Source: DATFKA01 sp035268885
GTDB taxonomy: Bacteria > Bacteroidota > Bacteroidia > Chitinophagales > Saprospiraceae
Direction of reading: 5' to 3'
NCBI GenBank assembly: GCA_035268885.1
Contig: DATFKA010000108.1
Coordinates: 1 to 64,000 of the forward strand
DNA: 64,000 bases
The position numbers were made by a program, and so were the translations under genes. Within the stretch, counting starts at the first letter, position 1, and each line of letters opens with the position of its first letter. Positions 9,401 through 18,566 of this stretch are shown piece after piece. The notes beneath the pieces are model-generated. The model was not told the origin of the DNA, did not search any database, and was given only the letters and a program-made list of their open reading frames with translations.

Positions 9401-12275
9401 CATTGACTTCAAAGTTAACGTTCAATGAAGGTTGATTAAAGGGAGAACCACTGATCTCAATCCTGGAGTCTGCAAAATGATAAATATGATGGGTGACGCT
9501 TTCTGGATTTTCTATTAATAGTTCACCAATTGACCAGTCGAAACCGTTGGTAAATATTTCGGCCTTCCTAATAATTAGCCTACTGTCTGTCCCTGGTTTA
9601 AAATCACTCAGAAAGCGATAAATCCCTGAAGAACGAAATTCAGTCTGCCCCCAGCGGAAATCCATAGGGGCAAAGTCATGATCACCATTGCCCAGCAAAC
9701 GGAGATAACCGAAGGTTGCATCCACCATATCTGCTGACAAATAGAGCGAGCCGTAGCAGTTGGTGTTCGGAACTTGTAAAATCGGATTATTGGTACTGGT
9801 CCGCCAGTCCATGTCCTTAAAAAAAATATCCTCGCGGCTCGAAAAGACAGTCGCATTCGGGGTAGTAAAAGAATTTTGGTCAAAAATGACGTTGTCATTG
9901 GGGGTGGGTATACATTCCCCACCGGGGCCACCAGAACTTAAGGACCAATGGTTGGGATCGGCCCAGTCACCGTTATCCCCAATCCAAAAAAGAGTTCTCT
10001 CGTTATTTTCTGGAAAAACCCAGCCATCTGTATTGCCTAAATTGGTACTTTGATTGGCTGTCCAAACGCCTGGACCAGCGATATGAATATTCTCAATGAT
10101 TATCCGGTCCAGACTTTGATTGTTTTCACTACTGAGGTAGGCCGTTTGAAAAGGATAACCGGCGTTAAGTGAGATGTAATCGCTACAAGCTCCACTGGCT
10201 ATGATGTGCCCAATACTTAGGGTATCTGCTTGTTGTAGCTCGTATCGTCGATTGGGGGTCAGGATAAGGGTGTCCGCCCTAAAACGAGTAAAAAAAGCCG
10301 TACCCAGGGTCCTTAGCTTTTGAAAACTTAGCTCGGATTGATTCCCGGGGGGAGAATAGACATTCAGAAAGCCTCTCGCCGTAAAATGATGGAGCATAAC
10401 GACGTTGGGCTGGTTGAAATTCAGGTAAGCGTTCCCGTCGTTCGTGATGATATGAGAAGTGCCGGCGTCTACCACTAGGTTATTAGTCAATGCTTGGAAT
10501 ACATTCTCTTGTCCCTGTCGAAAAGATAGGGTAGAGCTACCCAGACTCAGCCTTCTGGGGTTTTCGGTATTGGAGTAAAATCGGGAGGTCTCGATGTACT
10601 GATTATTTGAATTAAGATGCCCGTTATTGAGGTTGATATTATCAAATATGACAAAACTATCCTGTAGAATCCATTCTCCTCCGGCTCCGTCAAATTCGAC
10701 ATTACCCTTCAAGGACTGGCCAGACATACTGATAGACTGACCGGTCTGATTGCTTAAGAATTGGCTGAGGCCCGTATGGTTCCAGGTCATATCCTGTTCC
10801 AGGTTTAGGGAGCCAAAAATGGATAGGGTAGTCGAATTTAGCGTTTGGAAAGTCGGATTGTTCAGTACCCCGCTCCAATCCATACTGCGACAGCTGATCT
10901 GGTCTACATTTACATTCACCAGCTGGTTGGCGGCGTCAAAGCTATTAGCGTCGAAGAAGACGTTGGTATTACCATTGGGTAGACAAGCGCCTCCGGCTCC
11001 ACCACTACTAAATGACCAGTTGGCAGCCTCATTCCAGTCGCCATTACCTCCTACCCAGTACAGGTCCATGGCGGGCGTGGTGTTAAAAGTCCATCCGCTA
11101 TTTCCACCCAAGTCGGCTCCCTCATTGTTGGTGAAGGTCGCCGGGCCACTGGCCTGAATACCTCTCAGATTTAAATAGTTGACGCTGATGTCACCACCGT
11201 TTCCAATTAAGTTGGCGCCTACATTACCATCGGTCGAGCTTAGCGTGATGGGGGCAACGCAAGAGCCATCCGCTTGTATGTCCTGTATGGTATAGGTACT
11301 ACCAGCATCGAGACTGTAAGATTTTCCAGCACTTAAGGCTAAGGTGTCGATGGTCCCCTCCAAACGGATAAGGGCATTGGAGGCAAAACTAAAACCGGGC
11401 GTATTGATGGTATTGGCTACTGTCTCAAAGCCAAAGAAATCTCTGGCACCCACGTAGGCCCTGCCTTCCGATGCACTAAAAACGACTTTTGGCAGCCTTA
11501 GTGTGCCGTCACCGTTGGCCCAAATTTCGGCATTGGCCTGGGCTAATTCTAAGGTAGCTGAACCGGACGAGAAGGTGTTGCGGTCCGCCCGAAATTTGGC
11601 TGGCGCATAATTTTCTAATTGAAAATCATTGCTGAGAAAGGTTGTCCCGGTGAGGGTGACGTAGGCATTATTCCAATTTAGGGTGAAGTTAGTAGTTGCT
11701 TCACTTGCGTCTAAATATCGGGTACGGACCTGGCTATTGCCTAAATCCAAACTACCCTCCTCCAGATAAATTAAACTATCGGTGGTAAAGGCATCCTGTA
11801 GATTCCAACTACCACCTGGACCGCTAAAATAAGCGGCATGGGCCAGTAAGTGGTTAGCCGTGGTGATGCTTTGTTCAGTTGAGCTAGTCCGGAACAAAAG
11901 ATCGCCGCCGTGATCCCAGGTCATATCGGGGCTCAGTTGGAGGCTACCGTGTAGGTGTAAGTCTGTATTGCGCGGGATTACAAAACCAGGGTTATTGGTG
12001 ACGGCCGACCAATCCATATCCATACAAAATATATTGTCGACCAAAACACTTACCTGCTGATTGGGGCCGTCAAAAGAATTTTCATCAAAAATTACCCGAT
12101 CGTTGGGAGATGGAACGACGGCATAGGTTACGGCTCCACCACTACTAGTGGCCCAGTGGGAGATGTCACTCCAATTGCCACTACCTCCAATCCAGTAATA
12201 ATCGGCGGCATAACTGGGAAGACAATAAAAAAGTACTATAGAAAGACTGAGGAGTGCATGGATTCGCTTATTCAT
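6486..12275 (-). CDS. Giant secreted repeat protein with type IX (type B, CHU_C) sorting tail
   Basis: This 1929-aa protein has a signal peptide (about 1-23). Three long modules of 360-370 residues follow, starting near 24, 402 and 760. Each opens with a W-x-G-G/D-x-G-x-W...W...SGG block (for example YYWIGGSGNWSD), then V-F-D-N-SF, then a long beta-rich stretch, and ends with a GW.F motif. From about 1128 to 1835 there are ten Ig/PKD-like repeats of 60-75 residues with the pattern LG.D..LC....L, Y.W.DGS, GTY, C..RD. The last 95 residues are the CHU_C domain (SFSPNEDGINDEF, IYDRWGGLLF, LPTGAYFW), a T9SS type B sorting signal. It is probably a cell-surface adhesin or matrix protein. No catalytic motif is seen. 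A paralogue with the same architecture lies at 45871-52026. Confidence 0.9.
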   Translation of the reverse strand: MNKRIHALLSLSIVLFYCLPSYAADYYWIGGSGNWSDISHWATSSGGAVTYAVVPSPNDRVIFDENSFDGPNQQVSVLVDNIFCMDMDWSAVTNNPGFVIPRNTDLHLHGSLQLSPDMTWDHGGDLLFRTSSTEQSITTANHLLAHAAYFSGPGGSWNLQDAFTTDSLIYLEEGSLDLGNSQVRTRYLDASEATTNFTLNWNNAYVTLTGTTFLSNDFQLENYAPAKFRADRNTFSSGSATLELAQANAEIWANGDGTLRLPKVVFSASEGRAYVGARDFFGFETVANTINTPGFSFASNALIRLEGTIDTLALSAGKSYSLDAGSTYTIQDIQADGSCVAPITLSSTDGNVGANLIGNGGDISVNYLNLRGIQASGPATFTNNEGADLGGNSGWTFNTTPAMDLYWVGGNGDWNEAANWSFSSGGAGGACLPNGNTNVFFDANSFDAANQLVNVNVDQISCRSMDWSGVLNNPTFQTLNSTTLSIFGSLNLEQDMTWNHTGLSQFLSNQTGQSISMSGQSLKGNVEFDGAGGEWILQDSFVIFDNINLNNGHLNSNNQYIETSRFYSNTENPRRLSLGSSTLSFRQGQENVFQALTNNLVVDAGTSHIITNDGNAYLNFNQPNVVMLHHFTARGFLNVYSPPGNQSELSFQKLRTLGTAFFTRFRADTLILTPNRRYELQQADTLSIGHIIASGACSDYISLNAGYPFQTAYLSSENNQSLDRIIIENIHIAGPGVWTANQSTNLGNTDGWVFPENNERTLFWIGDNGDWADPNHWSLSSGGPGGECIPTPNDNVIFDQNSFTTPNATVFSSREDIFFKDMDWRTSTNNPILQVPNTNCYGSLYLSADMVDATFGYLRLLGNGDHDFAPMDFRWGQTEFRSSGIYRFLSDFKPGTDSRLIIRKAEIFTNGFDWSIGELLIENPESVTHHIYHFADSRIEISGSPFNQPSLNVNFEVNATITSNTAEFEISGPDLSAEINGIFPINKLFFSATNGTSSLRTAFNNSDIGRFGNIIFNSSANIDGPVATDSLILAAGKVFQFSNNFSMQINNYLQALGNNCLPISLRSRAPGFQATIEMPVTAVVLADFIQMQDHNATGGADFFAGDFSSDVANNTGWTFGTPSPNTQNGFLGADQYFCSDATAYTLNASFNTAGEVYRWQDGSDQATFAAPGPGTYFAEVTFPAAANCVIRDTISLLAVPDFAISLPTADTSLCDSETLLLDVSSSEPGTQYLWQDSSRNATFTVDSAGLYRVQSSFENCTVSDSMIVTYRERPEVDLGGDVLLCADEDITLRGNTLADDYLWSDGSNGSELFVDRAGTYWLEASNGRCQDRDSIVVSFADDLGEFLGADRALCPDTNLVLRGDLANASYLWQDGSSLDSLLVNQPGTYSVTARIGNCEAQDTVMVDELPLASFNLGPDREFCGGTTAILNGNSTQNGASYLWEDGSSDPVRNISTSGTYILTSTLNGCAFRDTANLVFTPIPTVDLGMNTNLCDGDSLVLDAGNTGATYRWNNGSTNRTLTARVAGSYSVEVNLNNCLGRDSIELSFSPVPVFDLGMDQTSCTGDSIQLDGTSTVAGTSYQWADDADNTNPVRIIRSSGTYTLRARAGECTFEDQVNINLSNLSQLDLGGDQTLCEGASTTLTPNINVDNFLWQDGSSNPNLTVSSAGTYWLEVSQGDCSARDSVVISVNSLPQLDLGPDQTLCSGETAVLDAGPDADFYFWGNGSTNQTLSVNTTGRYSVEVEQNGCTTTDEVQVNFEQAFPLNLGPDIEQCSDLSLSLRVPSGLSGSWIWNDGSTGATLPITESGTYWLELNSVCTVRDSIEISLIECLRFQYYAPNSFSPNEDGINDEFKVFFPEGLPISDFSLQIYDRWGGLLFTTQDPNTAWDGKKRGVLLPTGAYFWRMQLTYEDDFRTRTINEGGDIMILR

Positions 12276-12591
12276 TTTGGGTCAAGTTGTAATGGTAATG
12301 TGCGTCACCTTTGCTATGTTCCACACGGGTATGTAAATATTGGAATTTTGAAACTAAAAAACGGAATTTATCGCGAAATTATCTGACGATGGACTTAGTT
12401 TATGGCATTCTACTTTAAGGTTATTTTTCGTATTTTCCTGATAATTATTATGCTCATAAAGAGCGCAGTCGGATCAAATTTACCTTAGCGATGCTCAAAA
12501 ACCATAACATAACATTAGAATATAAACCGAACTAACTACTAAAAGTAGAATTACGTGAATTTTCTGTGTACAGGATAAAAGGCTACTCTCA
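12276..12591. other. Divergent intergenic region, no gene seen
   Basis: This 316-nt AT-rich region separates the starts of the giant secreted protein (minus strand) and the sugar-kinase pseudogene (plus strand). It should hold both promoters. I find no open frame with coding character, no strong hairpin and no convincing Bacteroidota -33/-7 pair. Confidence 0.5.
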
Positions 12592-13615
12592 ATGGAAAAC
12601 GGAAAAATTATCGCTTACGGAGAGCTGATGCTCCGTCTATCACCGATCGAATACCATAGCTTGTTAGAACAATCCGACCCGCTAAAAATGGGTTTTGCCG
12701 GAGCCGAAGCTAATATCCTGGCAGACTTATCCCTGCTTGGGCATTATACGGCTTTTGTTTCTGCCTTTCCAAATAACCCGGTAGGTCGTTCTGCTGATTT
12801 ATTTCTAAAGCGCCTGGGAATCAATACGCAATCTGTTTTTTGGGAGGAGGGTCGCCTGGGTACCTACTACATCGAGCATGGTACTTCGATTAGAGCTACC
12901 CGGGTCACTTACGACCGAAAGCATTCCTGTGTAAGCCATACAGCTTTTTCTGCCGATGATTGGGATATCATTTTGGAGGACGCTTCTCTTTTGGTGCTGA
13001 CGGGAATTACCCGGGCCCTTTCTGATGTTTGTAGGGAAAATATCGAAACGGCCCTTGAGCTGGCAGATCAAAAAAACATAAAAATAGCTTTCGACCTTAA
13101 TTACAGACGTACGCTATGGTCACCCCGGGAAGCGCGAGAATCTTTCGAAGCTATTTTACCAAAAGTAGATATCCTCTTTGGAAATATCGGGGCTGCCGCC
13201 GATGTATTTGGCTTTGTAGTGCCCGCGATTAATAATTACGAAGACATCAAGCTGGCTACAGAAAAGGTAGCTGATTTTCTGCATGAACTTGGAGATTTCG
13301 AATACTTGGCTATGACTCTTCGACAACAAGAATCGGCCAGCCACAATATTCTGGGGGGAATGGTCAGGCAGTAAGGGCAAGTCTACTTTAGCTAGCCTGT
13401 AAATACTGAGATTGTGGACCGCTTAGGGGGGTGATGCCTTCGCGGCGGGTATCTTACACGGGTTGTTCAGGGACTGGCCACTGCAAAAAACGGTCAATTT
13501 TGCGACTGCTGCTTTTGCGGGAACGCAAACCCTGGAAGGCGATATCAATTTCTTAACCGAAAATGAATTACTAGGGATGGCATCCGGTAATCTTTCGGGT
13601 TACGTAAAACGGTAA
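12592..13615 (+). pseudogene. kdgK: 2-keto-3-deoxygluconate kinase (PfkB family), disrupted
   Basis: An intact kinase would phosphorylate 2-keto-3-deoxygluconate to KDPG for the aldolase encoded next to it. Codons 1-260 read as a PfkB/ribokinase-family kinase (GFAGAEANILADL near residue 35, FDLNYRRTLW near 168). The frame then hits TAA at 13372-13374, reads on in homologous sequence (GQVYFS) to TAG at 13393-13395, continues as PVNTEIVDRLGG, and loses frame in a run of six G at about 13425-13430. The remainder (GDAFAAGILHGLF... to the stop at 13613) is in another frame, consistent with a net 2-nt loss from an original GGGD motif. The catalytic Asp of GDAFAAG lies after all three lesions, so the 260-aa product should be inactive. 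The full reconstructed length, about 340 codons, is normal for the family. The start ATG at 12592 is the only good one. Confidence 0.88.
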
Positions 13616-13618
13616 ACC

Positions 13619-14257
13619 ATGGACAGAGCAACTATCTTATCCGCCTTATTAGAAACTAAAATAATTGCCATCATTCGCCTCGATGCCGCAGATTACGTTC
13701 AGCCGGCCGCTTTAGCTTTACGCAAAGGAGGGGTGCGCGCCATTGAAGTGACGGTAGGCACGCCCAATGTTTTTGAAGAAATAGCAAAGCTGGCGAAGCA
13801 GCCCGGCATCATACCCGGGGTAGGCTCCGTCGTAGATACCAAAGCAGTCCAAGCAGCCGTTCGGGCCGGAGCGCAATATATTGTTACCCCTGCCAGCAAA
13901 AGGGAAGTTATCGAGGAGGCGCACCGCCTGGGGAAGCCGGTGCTTTCGGGGGCGGCCACACCAACTGAAATCTTGCAGGCTTACGAGTGGGGAGCGGATA
14001 TAATCAAACTTTTCCCGGCTAATTTTTTTGGCCTGTCTTACTTCAAAGCCCTTCAGGCTCCGATGCCCCATATTCCCATTATGCCGACGGGAGGGGTCTC
14101 CGTGGAAAATGCTGCGGAATGGATAAAGAACGGGGCCGTTTGTTTAGGCGTAGGTAGTGCTTTGGTGAGTCAAAAAGTAGTAGAGGAGGCGGATTATGAC
14201 TTGATCGCTTCCAGGGCGAGAAAAATGCGAGCCGAGATCGATAAATTAAATATTTGA
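13619..14257 (+). CDS. eda: KDPG/KHG aldolase
   Basis: This is a class I aldolase that cleaves 2-keto-3-deoxy-6-phosphogluconate into pyruvate and glyceraldehyde-3-phosphate. The 212-aa TIM barrel is of standard length and has the catalytic Glu43 (AIEVT), the phosphate/substrate loop GIIPGVGSV, the Schiff-base Lys130 (ADIIKLFPA) and PTGGV near 160. It starts 3 nt after the last codon of the kdgK remnant, so the two were an operon, and transcription may still come from the kdgK promoter. It would serve uronate, alginate or pectin-derived KDG catabolism. It seems intact even though its kinase partner is broken, so another KDG kinase may exist in the genome. Confidence 0.95.
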   Translation: MDRATILSALLETKIIAIIRLDAADYVQPAALALRKGGVRAIEVTVGTPNVFEEIAKLAKQPGIIPGVGSVVDTKAVQAAVRAGAQYIVTPASKREVIEEAHRLGKPVLSGAATPTEILQAYEWGADIIKLFPANFFGLSYFKALQAPMPHIPIMPTGGVSVENAAEWIKNGAVCLGVGSALVSQKVVEEADYDLIASRARKMRAEIDKLNI

Positions 14258-14331
14258 GATGAGGCTGTTTAAGACAGCCGTGTTGGTCCTGATGATAAGC
14301 CACAGAATGTTTTGCTGATGGTAATTAATGG

Positions 14332-14727
14332 CTACCAGCCATCCGCTGGTAAGACCTCCACAAAATCGCGGGGGTACTGCCAAACCATAATTTTGTCGGA
14401 GATACCCGCGTAGTCGAGGGTGCTGTTCAGCATCTGGAAGTATTTGTACTCCTCCTTACTCAGCACCAATAATACGATTCCTGGTTTCTTGTTGGTCTGC
14501 TGCCCGTACCAGAGTGCCTGACCGATGGCATTCTTCCATTTGTCGGCGCGCTCTACTTCGATGGCGTATTCTTCGGTGAGGATATCCACGCGGCCACCGT
14601 AGACGGATACTTCGCGTTCCCCCCGGAAGTAGTATTGGTTCACCTGATCGGAATAATCAGATTCGCTTTGGGCGATCAATTCGTGGGTAAAGATTGTACA
14701 AAAAAGGAGCAGTAAGATTCGCAACAT
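14332..14727 (-). CDS. Small exported protein with a PD-(D/E)xK nuclease-like core
   Basis: The protein has 131 aa, with a signal peptide of about 20 residues (cleavage after LIAQ). The remainder has a short alpha/beta pattern with Glu37/Glu39, Asp48 (GGRVDIL), Glu57-x-Glu59 (YAIEVER) and Gln70 (AIGQALWYG). This Asp / Glu-x-acid / Gln arrangement is like the core of PD-(D/E)xK-fold nucleases, and proteins with the words YAIEV.....W..AIGQ are common as small exported proteins in several phyla. The nuclease activity is inference only. In place of the usual catalytic Lys there is Glu59. It is a single gene, convergent with eda. Confidence 0.7.
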   Translation of the reverse strand: MLRILLLLFCTIFTHELIAQSESDYSDQVNQYYFRGEREVSVYGGRVDILTEEYAIEVERADKWKNAIGQALWYGQQTNKKPGIVLLVLSKEEYKYFQMLNSTLDYAGISDKIMVWQYPRDFVEVLPADGW

Positions 14728-14784
14728 TGCCAGGTCTTTGTTTCCGACAAAGGTATGTAAATTTTAATTATACGATGTTATCCC

Positions 14785-15918
14785 TTATCCCAGTAAAATG
14801 CGTAACAAAAATATCGTTAACATTCCCCAAAAAGTACCCGAGACCATACTAAGCACCGCCAGTAGGATAGCGTGTGGCATTAGCGCCTTATTATAAGCGG
14901 AGGTGACGGCCGGCGCGGTAGCAATACCGCCTACATTGGCCATACTGGCAATGGGGACCCAGACGCTGGATAATTTGAGGATTTTTGCGCAAAGCAGCAT
15001 AAACACAAAGTGTCCCAGCAACCAGATCACCAGAAAGCCCAGAAAAGTGGGATCTATCTGGATATCATTAAAGCGCAGTTTGAGGCCCAGAATGGCCATT
15101 ACTGCCAGGATAAGGATACCCCCTAATTGCAGAATATAGCGGAAGGGCCAGCCACGCAGATAATTTCCCAGGGCTAACCCTACTGCGGAGAGAATAATAA
15201 TCTTCTCAATGAGACGATGCGTAATTAGATTCGTCAGTAGTACGAATAGTACTAGGAGGAGCGTAACCAGATAAGGCGACCAGGTCTTACCCGGTTTTTC
15301 CTTGAGTTCGGTGAATTGTCCGGCATCACCGAGGCGTAACTGTCCATCAATCCAGTTGGTCTTTTTGATGACCTGAAACATTAGGATGGTCCAGATATTG
15401 ACCAAAATATTGTCGATGATCAGGATACTCAAAAAAATAGGCTCGGGACAGTTGACCAGCTCCTTCAGTACCACTTGGCTGGTGCTGCCGCCAATCCAAC
15501 TGCCCACAATGGGCGGCAAGCCTTTCCAATATTCCGCTTTTGCGAAAAAATCTACCACCAGCGCGCTTTCGCGAAAAAGTAAAACGTAGAGCACTGGAAA
15601 GAGGGCAATCCACAGGGAACCCACCACAAAAACCGCAATGGGGCGCCAGCCCATAATCTGCAGCTGACGAATCGAAAGACTACTCATAACCGTAAGGATA
15701 GCCAGAGGGATCACATAGTTTTTGCTAAAGTCATGAATGAGATGCGCCGAAAAGTCAAGTTGCGCCATCCGGGATACCACCGCCGGGATTACATAAGCAA
15801 ATAAAATAGCTGGAAACCAATCGAACAGGCGCCTTAGTAATGGGTGGCCGGAACGATCAAGCAGGGCTACGCAGAGTACCGTACCGGCACTGATCAGCCA
15901 GGGGAGTAGATCAATCAT
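14785..15918 (-). CDS. DUF819 family integral membrane protein
   Basis: This is a multi-pass inner-membrane protein of about 377 aa with some ten to twelve hydrophobic segments. It has the DUF819 signatures WIGGSTSQVVLKE in the middle and VWVPIASMANVGGIATAPAV near the C-terminus. The family is of unknown function, presumably a transporter; the repeated GG-S/G-T half-helix motifs are reminiscent of secondary carriers. An upstream in-frame codon at 15960 exists, but the ATG at 15918 (MIDLLPW) is preferred because it places a normal first membrane helix and overlaps the end of the upstream gene by only 8 nt (ATGATTGA), the usual arrangement for translational coupling. It may move the product of the neighbouring hydrolase. 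Confidence 0.8.
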   Translation of the reverse strand: MIDLLPWLISAGTVLCVALLDRSGHPLLRRLFDWFPAILFAYVIPAVVSRMAQLDFSAHLIHDFSKNYVIPLAILTVMSSLSIRQLQIMGWRPIAVFVVGSLWIALFPVLYVLLFRESALVVDFFAKAEYWKGLPPIVGSWIGGSTSQVVLKELVNCPEPIFLSILIIDNILVNIWTILMFQVIKKTNWIDGQLRLGDAGQFTELKEKPGKTWSPYLVTLLLVLFVLLTNLITHRLIEKIIILSAVGLALGNYLRGWPFRYILQLGGILILAVMAILGLKLRFNDIQIDPTFLGFLVIWLLGHFVFMLLCAKILKLSSVWVPIASMANVGGIATAPAVTSAYNKALMPHAILLAVLSMVSGTFWGMLTIFLLRILLG

Positions 15919-16960
15919 GGTCTTCGTCGATAATGCCCAGATGAATAATGCGTCCCCCACTGCGGTTAACGGGATTATTGCTACGACCGATCACGATGCC
16001 GTCCTGGGGCGCGTAATAGGTCTTTATAATAACACCGAAAGGATTGCGCAGGACACCTATAACTTGTCCTTCCTCAATACGCTGTGCTACCTGTACGGGG
16101 ACTTCCAGGTAGCCACCCCGATCGAGATAGATCCAAAAGGAACGTTTACAGCGCAGAACTTCGGGCTTCCGGGCCGTTCCGGGCAGCATTTCCAGGCCTC
16201 GTAGTGTGTTCTGTATACTGCGTACTCCGCGTTGAATTATCTCCTCCTGATATACCTGTGGATTACCCAACTCGACCGTAATGCAAGGAATCCCGTCCAG
16301 CATGGCCTGGGCTCGCATGGTCCGGGAGGCAGCAGAGGCGTTGACACTGGCTTTGCCACCACTGCTCAGCAAAACGTCCGCCTCCTGCCAGCTGGCCAGC
16401 GCGGCAATTCGCTCATCTTGCAGATCGGCGCGTACGTACAGACAGTTCTCCCGCCCAAAACTGGCGGTGTGCAGATCGATCAGATAATCCACCTGCGGTA
16501 ATATTTTTTCATGGATCGCCCAGACGTATTGCTGCGCGCGGTTACCATCCTTCTTTCCAGGAAAAACGCGGTTCAGATCCGTCTCGTCCACGTAGGTGCG
16601 ACGGTGTTGTTGTAGGCTGACGGCGTTCAGCCCGGGGATGGCTAGAATAGTTCCCTTCAGTTGGCTGACTTCCACCTGCTCCGTCACCCGCTGGATCACA
16701 GGGATGCCATTTAACTCATTACCGTGTATGGCCGCCACCAAGCCCAATACCGGCTGTGTATTTTTTCCTTTGAGAATAATCACCGGTACACAGATGGGGC
16801 GGCCCAGTCCATCGTCTACCATTTCCAGCCAAAAGTGATGTCGGCTTTGTTCTGGTAGCGCTTCCAGATCAAGTTGAGCAATTTGTAGAACCTCCTCCTG
16901 CCCACTCAGGGGCAATAGCATGCTCAGGAGGATTAGGCTTAGCAGCAGTTTTTTATTCAT
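15911..16960 (-). CDS. Exported succinylglutamate desuccinylase/aspartoacylase family metallohydrolase
   Basis: The protein has 349 aa and a signal peptide (about 1-20, ends LSGQ). The M14-like AstE/AspA fold is shown by the zinc motif HGNE at 79-82, DLNRVFPG near 130, the third zinc ligand in YLIDLHT near 160, and the probable catalytic Glu in ITVELG near 225. The C-terminal 100 residues form the biotinyl-like beta domain common in this family (YYAPQDGIVIG). The enzymes deacylate amino acids or small amides. Because it is exported, the substrate is probably an external or periplasmic N-acyl compound. It overlaps the DUF819 permease gene, so import or export of the product is a reasonable guess. 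Confidence 0.85.
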   Translation of the reverse strand: MNKKLLLSLILLSMLLPLSGQEEVLQIAQLDLEALPEQSRHHFWLEMVDDGLGRPICVPVIILKGKNTQPVLGLVAAIHGNELNGIPVIQRVTEQVEVSQLKGTILAIPGLNAVSLQQHRRTYVDETDLNRVFPGKKDGNRAQQYVWAIHEKILPQVDYLIDLHTASFGRENCLYVRADLQDERIAALASWQEADVLLSSGGKASVNASAASRTMRAQAMLDGIPCITVELGNPQVYQEEIIQRGVRSIQNTLRGLEMLPGTARKPEVLRCKRSFWIYLDRGGYLEVPVQVAQRIEEGQVIGVLRNPFGVIIKTYYAPQDGIVIGRSNNPVNRSGGRIIHLGIIDEDHD

Positions 16961-17151
16961 GTCCCAGGTTTAATACACTGTAATTTAAGTTAATGTGTAT
17001 TTTGAAACCTCAGATTTTTGTTCAAAATACTTAGAAATTTCTTACGAAAGGTAGGTATTTCTACTAAGTCCTTACCTTCTGGTAGCGTATTTTTCAGTCG
17101 TTTCTATAAAAATGGATATCTTGAGCCACTAGTCTTCAAGTCAATGATCCT

Positions 17152-18555
17152 ATGCAAACGAATCAACTACTATTTCTTCCGTTTCTTCTCCTGTTTAGCG
17201 CTTGTAATTCAATAGAGCAGTCACCCAATATCGTAATCCTATTGGTTGACGATGCCGGCTACGCCGACTTCGGTTTTATGGGTAGCAAAGATATGGAAAC
17301 GCCCCACCTCGACGCCTTGGCGGCCGGCGGCATGGTCTTTACCGATGCGCACGTCAGTGCCACGGTCTGCGCCCCCTCGCGTGCAGGTCTGTTGACGGGT
17401 AAATACCAGCAGCGCTTTGGATTCGAGTGTAATGCTTTGAGCCATTTTACGGGGATTGATACCGCGGAGGCAACCATTGCCGAGGTATTGCAAGCAGCGG
17501 GTTATCGTACGGGGGCTTTTGGGAAGTGGCACGTCGGCGATGCCCTGGAGGCTCGTCCTCGTAGTCGGGGTTTTGATTATAGCTGGACCTTCCTCTCAGG
17601 TGCCCGCAGCTATTTCCCCAACGAACGCGAAGATCAGGAAGGTCATCTGAAAAGTATTCGTGAAAATGATCAATTTACTACCTTCGAAGGCTATCTGACC
17701 GATGTGTTGGCGGAAAAAGCGGTCGACTTTATCGATCGAAATAAAGAAAGACCTTTTTTCCTTTATTGGTCACCCAATGCGGTGCACACACCCATGGAAG
17801 CCACTGCAGCCGATTTGGCCCGCTACGAAGACCATCCACGGCAAAAACTGGCTGCCATGACCTGGGCACTGGATCGGGCAGTGGGCCAGATTACCCAGAA
17901 ATTGGAAGCAGAAAACCTACTCGAAAATACCCTGATTTTTTTTCTGAGTGATAATGGTGGCGCCTCCAATAACCAATCTACCAATTTCCCACTGAAGGGC
18001 TTTAAAGGGAATAAATACGAAGGGGGACATCGAGTTGCCTTTTTTGCTCATTGGCCCCGGCGTATTCCAGCTGGTCAACGATTTGATGGCCTGACTTCCT
18101 CTCTGGATATTTTCGCGACAGCGGTAGATGCATCGAAAGCAGAACTCGTCGACAGAACCTACGATGGGGTTTCCCTACTCCCTTATTTTACGGGAGAAAA
18201 AACCAGCGATCCGCATCCGCAACTCTTCTGGCGTAAAGAAGGGATGGCCGCTGCCCGGGAAGGGGCCTATAAGATGATTCGGGTGGAAGACCTGGGCTAT
18301 CGACTCTACAATCTGGAAGTCGACCTGGGCGAAACCCAGGACCTCCACCAAGGGGATCCTAATCGCTTAGGGCAAATGCAAAACCAATTGCAAAGCTGGG
18401 AATCTAGGCTGGTGGATCCGCTATGGGTAGAATCAGCGGAATGGAACGAAGTGACCTGGTGGATCCATCACGATCTTTTCGATAACCAGGCAGTACGGGC
18501 TAATTCACCAGCTGCTCTAAAAGCACTGGGGCTGAATCGGCAAGTAGAACAATAA
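17152..18555 (+). CDS. Lipoprotein sulfatase, S1 family (1 of 3)
   Basis: This type I sulfatase removes sulfate esters, here probably from polysaccharides, in the periplasm or at the outer membrane. The 467-aa protein has a lipobox (LFSAC, Cys18). Metal ligands Asp33-Asp34 (LVDDAGY) precede the formylglycine motif CAPSR (Cys73, to be oxidised to formylglycine), then GKWHVG and FFLSDNGG. The length is typical. It is first in a run of three sulfatase genes on one strand, spaced 11 and 22 nt apart, which is most likely an operon. No formylglycine-generating enzyme, glycoside hydrolase or SusCD pair is adjacent, so the glycan is unknown. Confidence 0.93.
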   Translation: MQTNQLLFLPFLLLFSACNSIEQSPNIVILLVDDAGYADFGFMGSKDMETPHLDALAAGGMVFTDAHVSATVCAPSRAGLLTGKYQQRFGFECNALSHFTGIDTAEATIAEVLQAAGYRTGAFGKWHVGDALEARPRSRGFDYSWTFLSGARSYFPNEREDQEGHLKSIRENDQFTTFEGYLTDVLAEKAVDFIDRNKERPFFLYWSPNAVHTPMEATAADLARYEDHPRQKLAAMTWALDRAVGQITQKLEAENLLENTLIFFLSDNGGASNNQSTNFPLKGFKGNKYEGGHRVAFFAHWPRRIPAGQRFDGLTSSLDIFATAVDASKAELVDRTYDGVSLLPYFTGEKTSDPHPQLFWRKEGMAAAREGAYKMIRVEDLGYRLYNLEVDLGETQDLHQGDPNRLGQMQNQLQSWESRLVDPLWVESAEWNEVTWWIHHDLFDNQAVRANSPAALKALGLNRQVEQ

Positions 18556-18566
18556 TTAACTAAGAT

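Noticed and set aside
13372..13395. Stop-codon readthrough or recoding in the KDG kinase.
   Set aside because: Two different stop codons (TAA and TAG) plus a frame change occur close together, which is decay or sequence error and not recoding.
14263..14279. Hairpin GGCTGT / ACAGCC after eda as a terminator.
   Set aside because: Six-bp stem without a following T-run; left uncalled.
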